Assembly (NCBI GenBank): GCA_905214225.1
Contig: CAJMLL010000035.1
Coordinates: 1 to 24,718, forward strand
Length of the DNA stretch: 24,718 nucleotides
Source of the DNA: an uncultured bacterium
GTDB taxonomy: Bacteria; Bacillota; Clostridia; Peptostreptococcales; Anaerovoracaceae
Direction of reading: 5' to 3'
Position numbers and translations under genes: made by a program. Every line of letters begins with the position of its first letter. Positions within the stretch are counted from its first letter, which is position 1. This document shows, one piece after another, positions 10,507 through 18,498 of this stretch. The notes beneath the pieces are model-generated. The model saw only the letters and a program-made list of their open reading frames with translations. It was not told where the DNA came from and made no database searches.

Positions 10507-11124
10507 CTACATCTCACAGAATGCTCTGAGGATGTCCAGACCCACATCTCCGCTCTTCTCGGGATGGAACTGCAGACCATAGACATTGTCCTTCTGTACC
10601 GCAGCCGTCAATTCTGCTCCGTAATCCGTTGTGGCGATCACGCTGCTGTCGCAGTCTGTGCCGTAATAGGAATGAACAAAATAAACGTAGTCTCCCTCTC
10701 CGATATTTTTAAAAATCTCGCTTTTCGGGCGTCCCTTCGGAAAATGCAGGGCATTCCAGCCGATCTGCGGAACCTTGTACCCCTCCGGGACAACCGGCTC
10801 CATAGAAACCACACTGCCCTCGATCAGACCCAGGCCCTGATGCTCTCCATATTCCATGCTGCGCTCGAACAGCATCTGCATGCCCAGACAGATACCGAGA
10901 AGCGGTTTCCCCTCAGCCGCCTGTTCCTTCACCAGACTTCCGAGTCCCGTATCCTTCAGTTTCTGCGCCGCGTCCGCAAACGCGCCGACACCTGGCAGAA
11001 TAATCTTATCCGCAGCTTCAATCTCCTTCCGGTCTCCCGTCAGGGTGATATCCGCGCCGATTCTGCGGAATGAATGCACGAGCGAGAAGATATTTCCCAC
11101 TCCGTAGTCAATAATCGCAATCAT
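10507..11124 (-). CDS. hisH: Imidazole glycerol phosphate synthase, glutaminase subunit
   Basis: Class I glutamine amidotransferase that feeds ammonia to HisF. The 205 residues carry the full triad: C79 in LLGICLGMQMLFE, H187 and E189 in GLQFHPEKSG. The oxyanion segment is LPGVGAFADA. GGGAGG is 5 nt before the ATG. A 167-nt gap with a promoter-like sequence separates it from hisB, so hisH-A-F-IE-K may also be transcribed separately. Confidence 0.97.
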   Translation of the reverse strand: MIAIIDYGVGNIFSLVHSFRRIGADITLTGDRKEIEAADKIILPGVGAFADAAQKLKDTGLGSLVKEQAAEGKPLLGICLGMQMLFERSMEYGEHQGLGLIEGSVVSMEPVVPEGYKVPQIGWNALHFPKGRPKSEIFKNIGEGDYVYFVHSYYGTDCDSSVIATTDYGAELTAAVQKDNVYGLQFHPEKSGDVGLDILRAFCEM

Positions 11125-11172
11125 AGCAGCCTCCCGGCAGCCCTGCAGAATAATCTACAAGCATGCCTCTTT

Positions 11173-11201
11173 ATTTTACTCAAAATTTAATATTTATGCA
11201 A
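11173..11201 (-). promoter_or_regulatory. Candidate internal promoter upstream of hisH
   Basis: TTGCAT (11196-11201) and TAAAAT (11173-11178) on the minus strand, exactly 17 nt apart, in an AT-rich part of the hisB-hisH gap. The gap is otherwise unusual in a tightly packed operon. Expression is inference. Confidence 0.5.
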
Positions 11202-11291
11202 CCACGCGAACTCCCGTAAATGCCTTGTTTTGATGCGAATATCACAACTTCACAGGAATTTCATCTTGCGGCTGTTTCATTTTTCCCCTTG

Positions 11292-11882
11292 CTAAAGGAT
11301 CCCTTTTGTCGATGGAATTTCTCCCTCATGCTGCGGATCAATCGCTGTCGCATGATCCATTACGCGGCCGAAGGCCTTGAACATGGCCTCGATGACGTGG
11401 TGGGTGTTCTCCCCGGCGAACTCCTTGAAATGCAGGGTCACGTCCGCCTTCCGCACGAAGCCCAGGAAGAAATCTTTCACCAGCTCGGTGTCGAAATCGC
11501 CGACTTTCGCCTGCGGCATTTCCACGTCGAATCCCAGATAGCTTCTTCCGGAAATGTCCACGGCGCAGAGCATCAGCACCTCATCCATCGGCAGAGTAAT
11601 GTCTGCATAGCGGTAAATTCCGCGCCGTTCGCCCAGGGCCTCCATGAAGGCCTCTCCCAGGGCGATTCCGATGTCTTCTGTGGTGTGATGATAGTCCACA
11701 TCGATATCCCCGACGCATTTCACGTCAAGATGGAAATTCCCGTGGCGCGTGAACAGCTCCAGCATATGATTCAGAAAGCCGCAGCCTGTGTCGATGGTCC
11801 CCTTTCCATCGCCCTCCAGCTCAAGCTTCAGCGCGATCTGCGTTTCCTTTGTGTCCCGCTTTATTTCTGCCTTTCTCGTCAT
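11292..11882 (-). CDS. hisB: Imidazoleglycerol-phosphate dehydratase
   Basis: Dehydrates imidazole glycerol phosphate to imidazole acetol phosphate. Monofunctional, 196 residues, with the His/Glu metal-site motifs GFLNHMLELFTRHG, DYHHTTEDIGIALGEA and ENTHHVIEAMFKAFGR, the repeated halves typical of the fold. No phosphatase domain is fused, which fits the separate PHP phosphatase at the operon end. GGAGG is 7 nt upstream of the ATG; the start lies 2 nt past the hisC stop. Confidence 0.97.
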   Translation of the reverse strand: MTRKAEIKRDTKETQIALKLELEGDGKGTIDTGCGFLNHMLELFTRHGNFHLDVKCVGDIDVDYHHTTEDIGIALGEAFMEALGERRGIYRYADITLPMDEVLMLCAVDISGRSYLGFDVEMPQAKVGDFDTELVKDFFLGFVRKADVTLHFKEFAGENTHHVIEAMFKAFGRVMDHATAIDPQHEGEIPSTKGIL

Positions 11883-11884
11883 AT

Positions 11885-12943
11885 CTACGCCTCCTTCAGA
11901 ATGTCCTCGATTTCCTTAAACAGAATGTCCATCTCTTCCGGCTTTCCGATGGTGACGCGGTTCCAGTTCTCAATCAGCGGGTCGTTCCAGTGGCGGATCA
12001 GGACTCTGCGGCTCTTCAGCTCCTCATAGAGCTTTCCCCCGTCGATCTTGTCGCTGCTGACAAAAATAAAATTGGCAAGGGAAGGAATGACCTGGAAGCC
12101 GAGTTTCTCAAAACGTTCGGTGCTGGCCTTTCTGGTGGCCATGATCTTTCTCGCATTCTCTTTATAATAGTCCTCTTCAGAAAGCGCCGCGATTCCCGCC
12201 GCAGCCGTCAGGCTGTTGACGTTATACGGGTTGGTGGAATACTTGATCTTCTCCAGATCAGAAATCACGGTCTTGGAACCGATGGCGTAACCCAGGCGGG
12301 CGCCGGCAAGGGATCTGGACTTGCTGAAGGTCTGCGCCACCAGAAGGTTTTCATATTTCTTCGTCAGCGGAACGCAGCTCTCTGCGCCGAAATCGACGTA
12401 GGCTTCATCGATCAGGACAACGTGGTCCGAATTGGTCTCGCAGATTTTTCCGATGTCCTCAAGAGAAATCGTTCTTCCCGTCGGCGCGTTCGGATTGGCG
12501 ATGACCACCATCTTCCCCGCGTTCATGTAGTCCTCCGGACGGATTCTGAAATCCTCCGTCAGAGGAACACGCTCACAGTCTCTTCCGTGCAGCTGTCCGA
12601 ATACCTGGTAGAACCCGTAGCTGGTTCTCGGGAACATGACACCATCATGGCCGAAGGCAAAGAAGGCAAAGTTCAGAATGTCGTCAGAACCGTTGCTGAC
12701 GAAGACATTTCTCTCGGTCACGTCGTAACGGTCTGCCAGTGCCTTTTTCAGGGCCGCGGAATCCGGGTCGCTGTAAAGGCGGAGTCTTCTGGCCTTTTCC
12801 GGGTCGGTCAGCGCCTCAACCACCTTCGGGCCTGCCGGATACGGTGACTCATTGGTGTTCAGCTTGGTGTAGACTGTGTCCTTCGGCTGCTCACCCGGTG
12901 TATATTCCTCTAGTGATGAAAATCTTGGATCTAAAAACGTCAT
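11885..12943 (-). CDS. hisC: Histidinol-phosphate aminotransferase
   Basis: PLP enzyme that transfers an amino group from glutamate to imidazole acetol phosphate. Class I/II aminotransferase fold of 352 residues from the chosen start. Seen: TNESPYPAGP near the N-terminus, ANPNAPTGRTI, LIDEAYVDFG, and the PLP lysine K208 in TFSKSRSLAGARLGYA. The ATG at 12943 (MTFLDPRFSSLEEY) is preferred since AAGGGGAAG precedes it and it avoids overlap with hisG; an ATG 17 codons upstream would add a basic stretch not seen in the family. The gap to hisG is 10 nt. The expected neighbour hisD is missing between hisG and hisC. Confidence 0.95.
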   Translation of the reverse strand: MTFLDPRFSSLEEYTPGEQPKDTVYTKLNTNESPYPAGPKVVEALTDPEKARRLRLYSDPDSAALKKALADRYDVTERNVFVSNGSDDILNFAFFAFGHDGVMFPRTSYGFYQVFGQLHGRDCERVPLTEDFRIRPEDYMNAGKMVVIANPNAPTGRTISLEDIGKICETNSDHVVLIDEAYVDFGAESCVPLTKKYENLLVAQTFSKSRSLAGARLGYAIGSKTVISDLEKIKYSTNPYNVNSLTAAAGIAALSEEDYYKENARKIMATRKASTERFEKLGFQVIPSLANFIFVSSDKIDGGKLYEELKSRRVLIRHWNDPLIENWNRVTIGKPEEMDILFKEIEDILKEA

Positions 12944-12953
12944 AGTCTTCCCC

Positions 12954-13604
12954 TTATTTCTTCTCTGCTTCTTTCTTTTCCACCTGCTCCGCAAGCGCGT
13001 CTCTCATGGTCTCGATCTCTTTCGTCTTGAACTGAAAGGACGCCTTGTTGGCAATCAGCCGCGCGCTGATCGGAATGATCGTCTCTAACACCTTCAGATT
13101 GTTTTCTCTTAAGGTGTTTCCCGTCTCCACGATATCGACGATGACATCGGAAAGTCCGACGATCGGCGCCAGCTCGATGGAACCGTGCAGCTTGATCAGA
13201 TCGATGTCTCTGCCCTGCTCGGCAAAATAGTTTCCCGCGATATTCTTGAACTTGGTTGCGACGACCAGCCGCTTTTCCGGATTCTCATGGAATCCATTCG
13301 GACCGGCTACACACATTCTGCATTTTCCGATCTTAAGATCCAGAAGTTCATAGACATCGGACTCATATTCCAGAAGAATGTCTCTTCCTGCAATACCCAG
13401 GTCTGCCGCTCCTCTTTCTACGTATTTTACAACGTCTGTCGGCTTTACCTGAAAGTACTGGACACCTTTTTCTTCATTGGTGAAAATCAGTTTCCGCGAT
13501 CCGTCCTTAATCTCCGGGCACTCATAACCGCAGCGCTCCAGCATGTCGTAAACCTGATCGCCCAGTCTTCCCTTAGGAAGCGCCACTCTCAACATCTGAC
13601 CCAT
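12954..13604 (-). CDS. hisG: ATP phosphoribosyltransferase, short catalytic subunit
   Basis: Joins ATP and PRPP, the first and feedback-controlled step of histidine synthesis. The 216 residues are the short HisG form, which lacks the C-terminal regulatory domain and needs HisZ. Motifs: RVALPKGRLGDQV, GAADLGIAGRD, and the PRPP-binding VDIVETGNTLRENNL. The ATG shares one base with the hisZ stop (TAATG), pointing to translational coupling; AAAGGAGG lies 10 nt upstream inside hisZ. Confidence 0.97.
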   Translation of the reverse strand: MGQMLRVALPKGRLGDQVYDMLERCGYECPEIKDGSRKLIFTNEEKGVQYFQVKPTDVVKYVERGAADLGIAGRDILLEYESDVYELLDLKIGKCRMCVAGPNGFHENPEKRLVVATKFKNIAGNYFAEQGRDIDLIKLHGSIELAPIVGLSDVIVDIVETGNTLRENNLKVLETIIPISARLIANKASFQFKTKEIETMRDALAEQVEKKEAEKK

Positions 13605-14773
13605 TATCTGGACGCCTCCTTTCCGTTCTCTTTCTCCGCCTTTTCCACTTCATCCTGAAGCGCGGCTCTGTCGTCCTTACTTACATATTCGATTCTTCCA
13701 TAACGGAGATTTTCCGGAACATGTCTCTGTGCCAGAACAGAGTTTCCGCGGAAAATAATGCGGCTGGCAGCGCTGTAAACGTCTGCCGGGCTGTCCTTCT
13801 CCGTGTAAAGAAGGAGAACATCCGTATCCGTCTTTTCTGAAGACAGCCGGTCCAGATAATCCAGGTAAACGGCAAAACCAATGGCTCCGCCTTCTTTATT
13901 CATTCTCTTCATCAGCGGATCATATTCACCGCCGGAGAGGACGCTGTGCGGAACGCCGTTCACAAATCCCTGAAAGCAGATTCCGGAATAATAGGTCATG
14001 TCATTGACCATGGAAAAGTCAATCCGTACGTTCTGATCCAGCCCGTCTGCCCTGAGGACATCGAAGACCCCCTCAAGTTCAGCAAGCGCGGCTTTTCCTG
14101 TATCGGACAGCGGCAGCTTCTCCAGCACCGGAGAAACCTCTTCCCAGGAGCCGTAGGCGGAAACCAGCCTTTCCAGCACATCGATCAGAGCATTTTCCAC
14201 ACCTGCAGCCTCAGCCACCGAACGCAGCTCATGCGGATTCTTTTCTCCTATACACTTGGTAATATTCTCTTTTGTCTGGTCATCGGAGATGTCTCGCATC
14301 AGGTCTTTCAGCACGCCCATGTGGGAAACCTGAAGCACATAATCCCCGGACACCGCCTCAAGGCTCTCTGCCGCCAGCATCGTAACCTCTGCGATCTGAT
14401 AAAGATCAAGATCGCCGATGCACTCCAGTCCGGTCTGCATGATTTCCCGGTGCGCCCGGGTCTCCCTGTCCGAACGGTAGATGTTCTCACTGTAGAAGAC
14501 CTTCTGGGTGCAGCCTCTGTCGTGACGCTCATTCTTAACGATGGAAAGGGTCAAGTCCGGCTTCAGCGCCATCAGGTGGCCATTTCCGTCACGAAAAGCA
14601 ATAATATCTTCTGAATCAATAAAATCCCGGTTCTGCAGATAAAGCTCGTACTCCTCAAACTTATCCATCTTATACCGGGAATATCCGTATCTGCGGTACA
14701 GCGCATGCAGCTGCATCTGCGCGCGTTCCTCGATACTCATTCTCTCTTCCGTTGTCTGTCCTGCAGCTGTCAC
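13604..14773 (-). CDS. hisZ: ATP phosphoribosyltransferase regulatory subunit (GTG start)
   Basis: HisRS-like paralogue without tRNA charging role; it forms the active and histidine-sensing hetero-octamer with short HisG. Class II motifs are recognisable: YELYLQNRDFIDSEDII then LMALKPDLTLSIVKN in motif 2 style, and SGGEYDPLMKRMN near residue 275-290. From the GTG at 14771-14773, which has GGAGG 8 nt upstream, the protein has 389 residues, near family size. The frame stays open further upstream to an ATG at 14872 but without a good ribosome binding site. First gene of the operon. Confidence 0.92.
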   Translation of the reverse strand: MTAAGQTTEERMSIEERAQMQLHALYRRYGYSRYKMDKFEEYELYLQNRDFIDSEDIIAFRDGNGHLMALKPDLTLSIVKNERHDRGCTQKVFYSENIYRSDRETRAHREIMQTGLECIGDLDLYQIAEVTMLAAESLEAVSGDYVLQVSHMGVLKDLMRDISDDQTKENITKCIGEKNPHELRSVAEAAGVENALIDVLERLVSAYGSWEEVSPVLEKLPLSDTGKAALAELEGVFDVLRADGLDQNVRIDFSMVNDMTYYSGICFQGFVNGVPHSVLSGGEYDPLMKRMNKEGGAIGFAVYLDYLDRLSSEKTDTDVLLLYTEKDSPADVYSAASRIIFRGNSVLAQRHVPENLRYGRIEYVSKDDRAALQDEVEKAEKENGKEASR

Positions 14774-15064
14774 TACTTCAACCTCCGTGATGATCAACTT
14801 CTGACTGTTTACTACTTCTTTTCTCTTATATTTCCTACTGCTGTTTCTGCCCGGGTCATCTGCCCGCGGCATTCTTCAAGGCGCCCGCTGATCAGTCCGC
14901 TGACGGATTTATCGTTTTACCGGCCATCAGCTGGCTTATCGGCTATCGGTCATTGGTCATCGGCTTATTAAATCCGCCGCTTCTGTGAACGCAGCCGGCC
15001 CCGCCGGCAGCTTCGTATCATACCTGCACATCCTCCGCCCGCTTTAGCGCTTTATTACTTTATC

Positions 15065-15092
15065 ATGATAACGCATTAAAGCATTTTGTCAA
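15065..15092 (-). promoter_or_regulatory. his operon promoter
   Basis: Perfect TTGACA (15087-15092) and TATCAT (15065-15070), 16 nt apart, on the minus strand. The -10 lies within the palindrome TATCATGATA. It is the only strong promoter-like sequence upstream of hisZ. Confidence 0.7.
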
Positions 15093-15249
15093 CCTCTGAG
15101 GAGAAAATTTACATGTATTTAGTATTGTACCACAATATCTGTTACTGCGCATCGTTCATGTACACAACAATGTTATCAAGATCTGCAGAGATGTTTATTG
15201 ACAGATCTGCATGTTCTTCTTTGAACTGTACGCAGTCTCAAGTTCGATC

Positions 15250-15440
15250 AGCGTAGTATGTCTCTTGCAATTCCACAGTTCTTGATAACCATCAGAGTCC
15301 CGGAAGCTCCACCCATGATGAATGACCCTCCGCCGATATACTCTAAGCCTGTTCAGGAAACTGTGCTGCCGCCAGATGTAAATCACAACCACCGGCATAG
15401 CCGGTGGTTTATTGATTTATCTCGCTTTGCTCGATAAATC
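15250..15440. mobile_element. Possible IS200/IS605-type remnant with end palindromes
   Basis: A perfect 10-bp stem with a 3-nt loop (AACCACCGGC, ATA, GCCGGTGGTT; 15387-15409) is followed 4 nt later by a GATTTATC/GATAAATC stem (15414-15440). Short GC palindromes of this form occur at the ends of IS200/IS605 elements. On the minus strand, next to it, a stop-bounded frame reads GGGSFIMGGASGTLMVIKNC, loosely like the tail of a TnpA transposase, but no full transposase or second end is seen. It may instead be a free-standing palindrome. Low certainty. Confidence 0.25.
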
Positions 15441-15460
15441 CTCATCTAGAGAAATTACAC

Positions 15461-15506
15461 AAAAAACCGCCTGCAGGTTCAGGCTTCCCCTGATCCATGC
15501 AGACGG
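15461..15506 (-). terminator. Terminator of the Cys/His membrane protein gene
   Basis: A 9-bp stem with one mismatch (CCGCCTGCA at 15467-15475, TGCAGACGG at 15498-15506) plus an inner CAGG/CCTG stem, followed on the minus strand by TTTTTT (15461-15466). It begins 58 nt after the gene's stop. Confidence 0.8.
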
Positions 15507-15564
15507 ATATCTGTTCATTTCAAATCTCAAAATGCCCGCTCGGCCTTCCGGGCCTTGCAGTCAC

Positions 15565-15921
15565 TTATTTCTTTTCCTTCAGTTCTGTGTAACGCTTGAT
15601 CGCTGCCGCAGCCCCGGCATCTGCCGAAGCGCCTGCTTTCTCCGTAAACGGAATCACGCGGCCTTCCTGCTTTTCCTGCTCTTTCAGGCGGTTAAAATCT
15701 TCCTCATCCTTAGGGTGCATCATCGTAGAATGACCGGCGCAGGCAGAAAAGAACTTGCATCCGGCGCACATGTACTGACTCTTATCCCATGCCGGGTCAT
15801 AGCCGTGCTCCTCATTGATCTTCTGACTTTTATTCGCAAATACAACGGTCAGCAGCCCGACCGCCGCCATAACAACCGCCGCAACAATAATCGGAATCAT
15901 ATGATGTAATGCATATGCCAT
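15565..15921 (-). CDS. Small one-helix membrane protein with Cys/His cluster
   Basis: A 118-residue protein not recognised as a named family. It begins MAYALHHMIP and has one hydrophobic helix (about residues 9-28), then a soluble part with CAGCKFFSACAGH, a CX2CX5CX2H pattern that could bind a metal. The tail is charged and ends in KRYTELKEKK. The start at 15921 is chosen for the GGAAGGGG about 8 nt upstream; an upstream ATG at 15981 would add 20 residues. A good terminator follows, supporting a real transcribed gene. Its neighbour is a CPBP protease 102 nt upstream on the same strand; a link is not shown. Confidence 0.7.
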   Translation of the reverse strand: MAYALHHMIPIIVAAVVMAAVGLLTVVFANKSQKINEEHGYDPAWDKSQYMCAGCKFFSACAGHSTMMHPKDEEDFNRLKEQEKQEGRVIPFTEKAGASADAGAAAAIKRYTELKEKK

Positions 15922-16023
15922 ATTCTCAACCCCTTCCTTCAATTCACTTAGAATATACCACGGGAAACAGATTTTACGCATATTTTAAGCTGCTAACTTG
16001 TAATTCATTTTGATACATGCAGC

Positions 16024-16833
16024 CTATCTTCTCGCGAACCTTCCGCGCACCGGCTCACCCTTCAGCAGCTTGTAATAGAAATACACCGCCACCAGAATCT
16101 CACAGCCCAGAACCACCAGTCCCGTGCCGCTGGTCAGCGCGTGCATCCCGCTCGTGTTCATCGGCATATGCAGCAGATACAGCGCCAGCGCATTATTTCC
16201 CGCATGCACGATAATGGTAATCCACAGATTTCTGTACAGCTCATAGAGCAGGGACAAAATCAACCCGGTCAAGAAGGCAGTCACCGCCTGCGGCAGGCTG
16301 CCGTGCCAGACTGCCCATAAAGCAGATGACAAGACCGCTGAAAGCGCAAACGAACATCTCATCCTCAGCGACCGGAATAAAATCCCCCGGATCACGAACT
16401 CCTCCATCAGAGGTGCTGCAACCACATAGGCCAGAATCACCAGAAAAATATTTTCTGCCGATGTACTTTCCAGCACACTCGTCTGACCCGCATGAAGAAC
16501 ATGATCCACCAGCGTTCCCAGCGACGACGCCGCTTTAAATCCAAAAAACACCAGAATGACCAGAACGATCAGTTCCTCGACATGCCACCACTTCCGCTTT
16601 CCGCAGATTCTTTTCCATGCCGGGTCATCGTCCGGGCTGCAGGACCGGAAATAAACAAATGCCCCAATCAGAAGCGCAATGCCGTCCCGGACAATCAGCC
16701 CGACCAGCTCCGCATGCGCCCCGTGAAAAAGCCCCGAAATCGGAACTGCCGCACAGGTCAGAATCATGCAGAGCGCGGCTGTCAGAATGCCCTGCCCCAT
16801 AGTTACCCTTTTCCCCTGATGAAATTGCTGCAT
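16024..16833 (-). CDS. CPBP-family intramembrane metalloprotease
   Basis: Polytopic membrane protein of 269 residues with the signature of the CPBP (Abi/CAAX-protease-like) family: APLMEEFVIRGILFR (E144, E145, R149), ALWAVWHG (H177) and IIVHAGNNALA (H210, N213 or N214). These are the conserved metal-site residues of the family. About seven or eight hydrophobic segments are apparent. In other bacteria such proteins act in prenyl-protein or peptide processing and bacteriocin immunity; no bacteriocin or prenyltransferase gene is visible nearby, so the substrate is unknown. The start could also be the ATG at 16800 (residue 12), which has AAAAGGG 5 nt upstream. Confidence 0.87.
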   Translation of the reverse strand: MQQFHQGKRVTMGQGILTAALCMILTCAAVPISGLFHGAHAELVGLIVRDGIALLIGAFVYFRSCSPDDDPAWKRICGKRKWWHVEELIVLVILVFFGFKAASSLGTLVDHVLHAGQTSVLESTSAENIFLVILAYVVAAPLMEEFVIRGILFRSLRMRCSFALSAVLSSALWAVWHGSLPQAVTAFLTGLILSLLYELYRNLWITIIVHAGNNALALYLLHMPMNTSGMHALTSGTGLVVLGCEILVAVYFYYKLLKGEPVRGRFARR

Positions 16834-16960
16834 ATATGACCTTTTCCAATTATTCTACATCTGTAACATTCGTCTTCTGATGCTAAATGTTAGCACGAAC
16901 CAAACATCCTTGCAAGATCACAGCCCGATGTTGAAGATAAAGTTCTTTTCCTGCGCATAG

Positions 16961-16999
16961 AAAAGGGACCGGCGCGGCCGCAGCACACGCTGATCCCTT
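16961..16999 (-). terminator. Terminator after the radical SAM gene
   Basis: AAGGGA/TCCCTT arms (16963-16968 with 16994-16999) around a GC-rich loop with its own CAGC/GCTG pairing; on the minus strand the closing arm runs into TTTTCT. It starts about 50 nt after the stop at 17049. Confidence 0.65.
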
Positions 17000-17048
17000 G
17001 AACGTTTCTGTTTTGTCCTGACAAAAAGAGAATCTGCAAGGAGAAAAC

Positions 17049-18473
17049 TTAACCGTTTCTTCTTCTTCTCTCTGCCTCAACTCTCTCCTGGTTGACTCTG
17101 GCAGTTTCCGGATCGCCGTTCCAGAGCTTCTCCGCAACTGGAGCCCACTCCTTCGCGTACTCCTTGCACTTCGCGGTCAGATGCTCTGCAGACTCAGGGG
17201 ACTGCAGGTCTGTGGACTTGGCACCGGCTTCCTTAACCATCTGCGGCAGGATCTCCGGATTCTCCAGCATCGGGCAAGGACGCAGCATGTTGTCATTGAA
17301 CGGCTGGTGGTTATGATACTGCATGAACAGAGGACTCTGCAGAACCTCAAGCAGGGTGTTCTTTCTGATGTTGGTGTTGGAGTAGTGAATGAATACACAT
17401 GGCTCCGCGTCACCGTTCGCATTGATATGGAAGTAGTTTCTTCCGCCTGCGATGCAGCCGCCGACGAACTCTCCGTCATTCTGGAAGTCGAAGCAGAAGT
17501 AGCCCTTTCCGTCTTCCATATTTCTGAGCTCTCTCATGCGGTGATACATGTACTCACGCTGCTCCTTGGTCGGCATCAGCTCCGGAGAAGCATCATTTCC
17601 AACCGGCATCAGGTGGAAGTACATGGTGAACATAACGCCCTTCTGGATCTCCATGTCGACAAAATCGTCGGATGTTACCAGGTCCAGGTTCTTTCTGGTG
17701 TAGGCAATGGATGTTCCGAACAGGCAGCCGTGCTCTTTCAGGAGATCCATGGCATGCATGATCTTATCGAATGTGCCCTGTCCTCTTCTGGCATCGTTGG
17801 TATCCTCGAATCCCTCAAGGCTGATAGCGAGTCCCAGATTTCCGACGCGTACCAGGTCCTCACAGAACTTTTCATCAACCAGTGTGGAGTTGGTGAATGC
17901 GACGAATGCGCAGTCCTGATGCTTCTCAGCCAGACGGATCAGGTCATCCTTTCTGACCAGCGGCTCTCCGCCAGTGAACATATAGTAGAAAATGCCCAGT
18001 TCCTTACCCTGCTCGATGACATTGTCCATCTCCTCAAAAGTAAGGTTCAGCTTATTTCCATATTCAGCAGCCCAGCAGCCTGTGCAGTGCAGGTTACATG
18101 CACTGGTCGGGTCCATCAGGATCAGCCAAGGCACATTACACTGATACTTCGCTCTTGCCTCATGAATCTTCTTTGTTCCGCAGAACATAGCCTCATAGAG
18201 GAAGTTCAGAATGAATGTTTTCAGGACATTCGGGTGCAGGGTTGTAATGATGCGGTCGACGTAGCGGCTGATCGCACTGTCCGGATCAGCAAGAAGTCTC
18301 TTCATTCTGCTCAGATCGACATTAATGTTTGCGTCACCAAGGTACTTCTCCGCATACCCGAAAACAGTTCCGACAGCCTTGTCACGGTCCTTATGGTACT
18401 CCTTCAGCGCCATGTCAATAGCCGCTCCGAAAGCCGCTCTTCCCATCTTATGCTTAATTGATGCTTTATACAT
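17049..18473 (-). CDS. Radical SAM protein with SPASM-like C-terminal cysteines
   Basis: A 474-residue radical SAM enzyme of unknown substrate. The CX3CX2C motif for the SAM-binding cluster is CNLHCTGC (C126, C130, C133), followed by TGGEPLV. A C-terminal part has further cysteines at about 340, 359 and 400 (GGCIAGG, AEPCVF, RPCPML), as in SPASM or twitch domains that hold extra Fe-S clusters. The first 110 residues are a predicted helical region without known motif. Start chosen at 18473 since GGAGAG lies 5 nt upstream; an ATG 17 codons earlier lacks this. It stands alone, with its own promoter, structured leader and terminator. No small peptide precursor is seen beside it. Confidence 0.88.
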   Translation of the reverse strand: MYKASIKHKMGRAAFGAAIDMALKEYHKDRDKAVGTVFGYAEKYLGDANINVDLSRMKRLLADPDSAISRYVDRIITTLHPNVLKTFILNFLYEAMFCGTKKIHEARAKYQCNVPWLILMDPTSACNLHCTGCWAAEYGNKLNLTFEEMDNVIEQGKELGIFYYMFTGGEPLVRKDDLIRLAEKHQDCAFVAFTNSTLVDEKFCEDLVRVGNLGLAISLEGFEDTNDARRGQGTFDKIMHAMDLLKEHGCLFGTSIAYTRKNLDLVTSDDFVDMEIQKGVMFTMYFHLMPVGNDASPELMPTKEQREYMYHRMRELRNMEDGKGYFCFDFQNDGEFVGGCIAGGRNYFHINANGDAEPCVFIHYSNTNIRKNTLLEVLQSPLFMQYHNHQPFNDNMLRPCPMLENPEILPQMVKEAGAKSTDLQSPESAEHLTAKCKEYAKEWAPVAEKLWNGDPETARVNQERVEAERRRRNG

Positions 18474-18498
18474 AATATCTCTCCATTCTCTTCCGCCT

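Larger units (their letters stand above)
14774..15564. other. Long his leader and gene-free spacer
   Basis: From right to left: a minus-strand terminator (15461-15506), two palindromes (15387-15440), a degenerate stretch, the his promoter (15065-15092), and a leader of about 285 nt. The leader has no T-box core sequence and no run of His codons. It does contain a 17-codon Arg-rich ORF (14968-15021) and 7-bp near-repeats (CGGCTAT, CGGTCAT, TGGTCAT) around 14932-14967. Confidence 0.6.

Noticed and set aside
11247..11285. 12-codon ORF directly after hisB with GGGGAAAA upstream
   Set aside because: Too short, no family, no His codons, and placed by chance in an AT-rich spacer.
14774..15060. His-specific T-box in the hisZ leader
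   Set aside because: The T-box core (AGGGTGG...CCGCG type) is not present on the minus strand and no terminator/antiterminator pair precedes hisZ.
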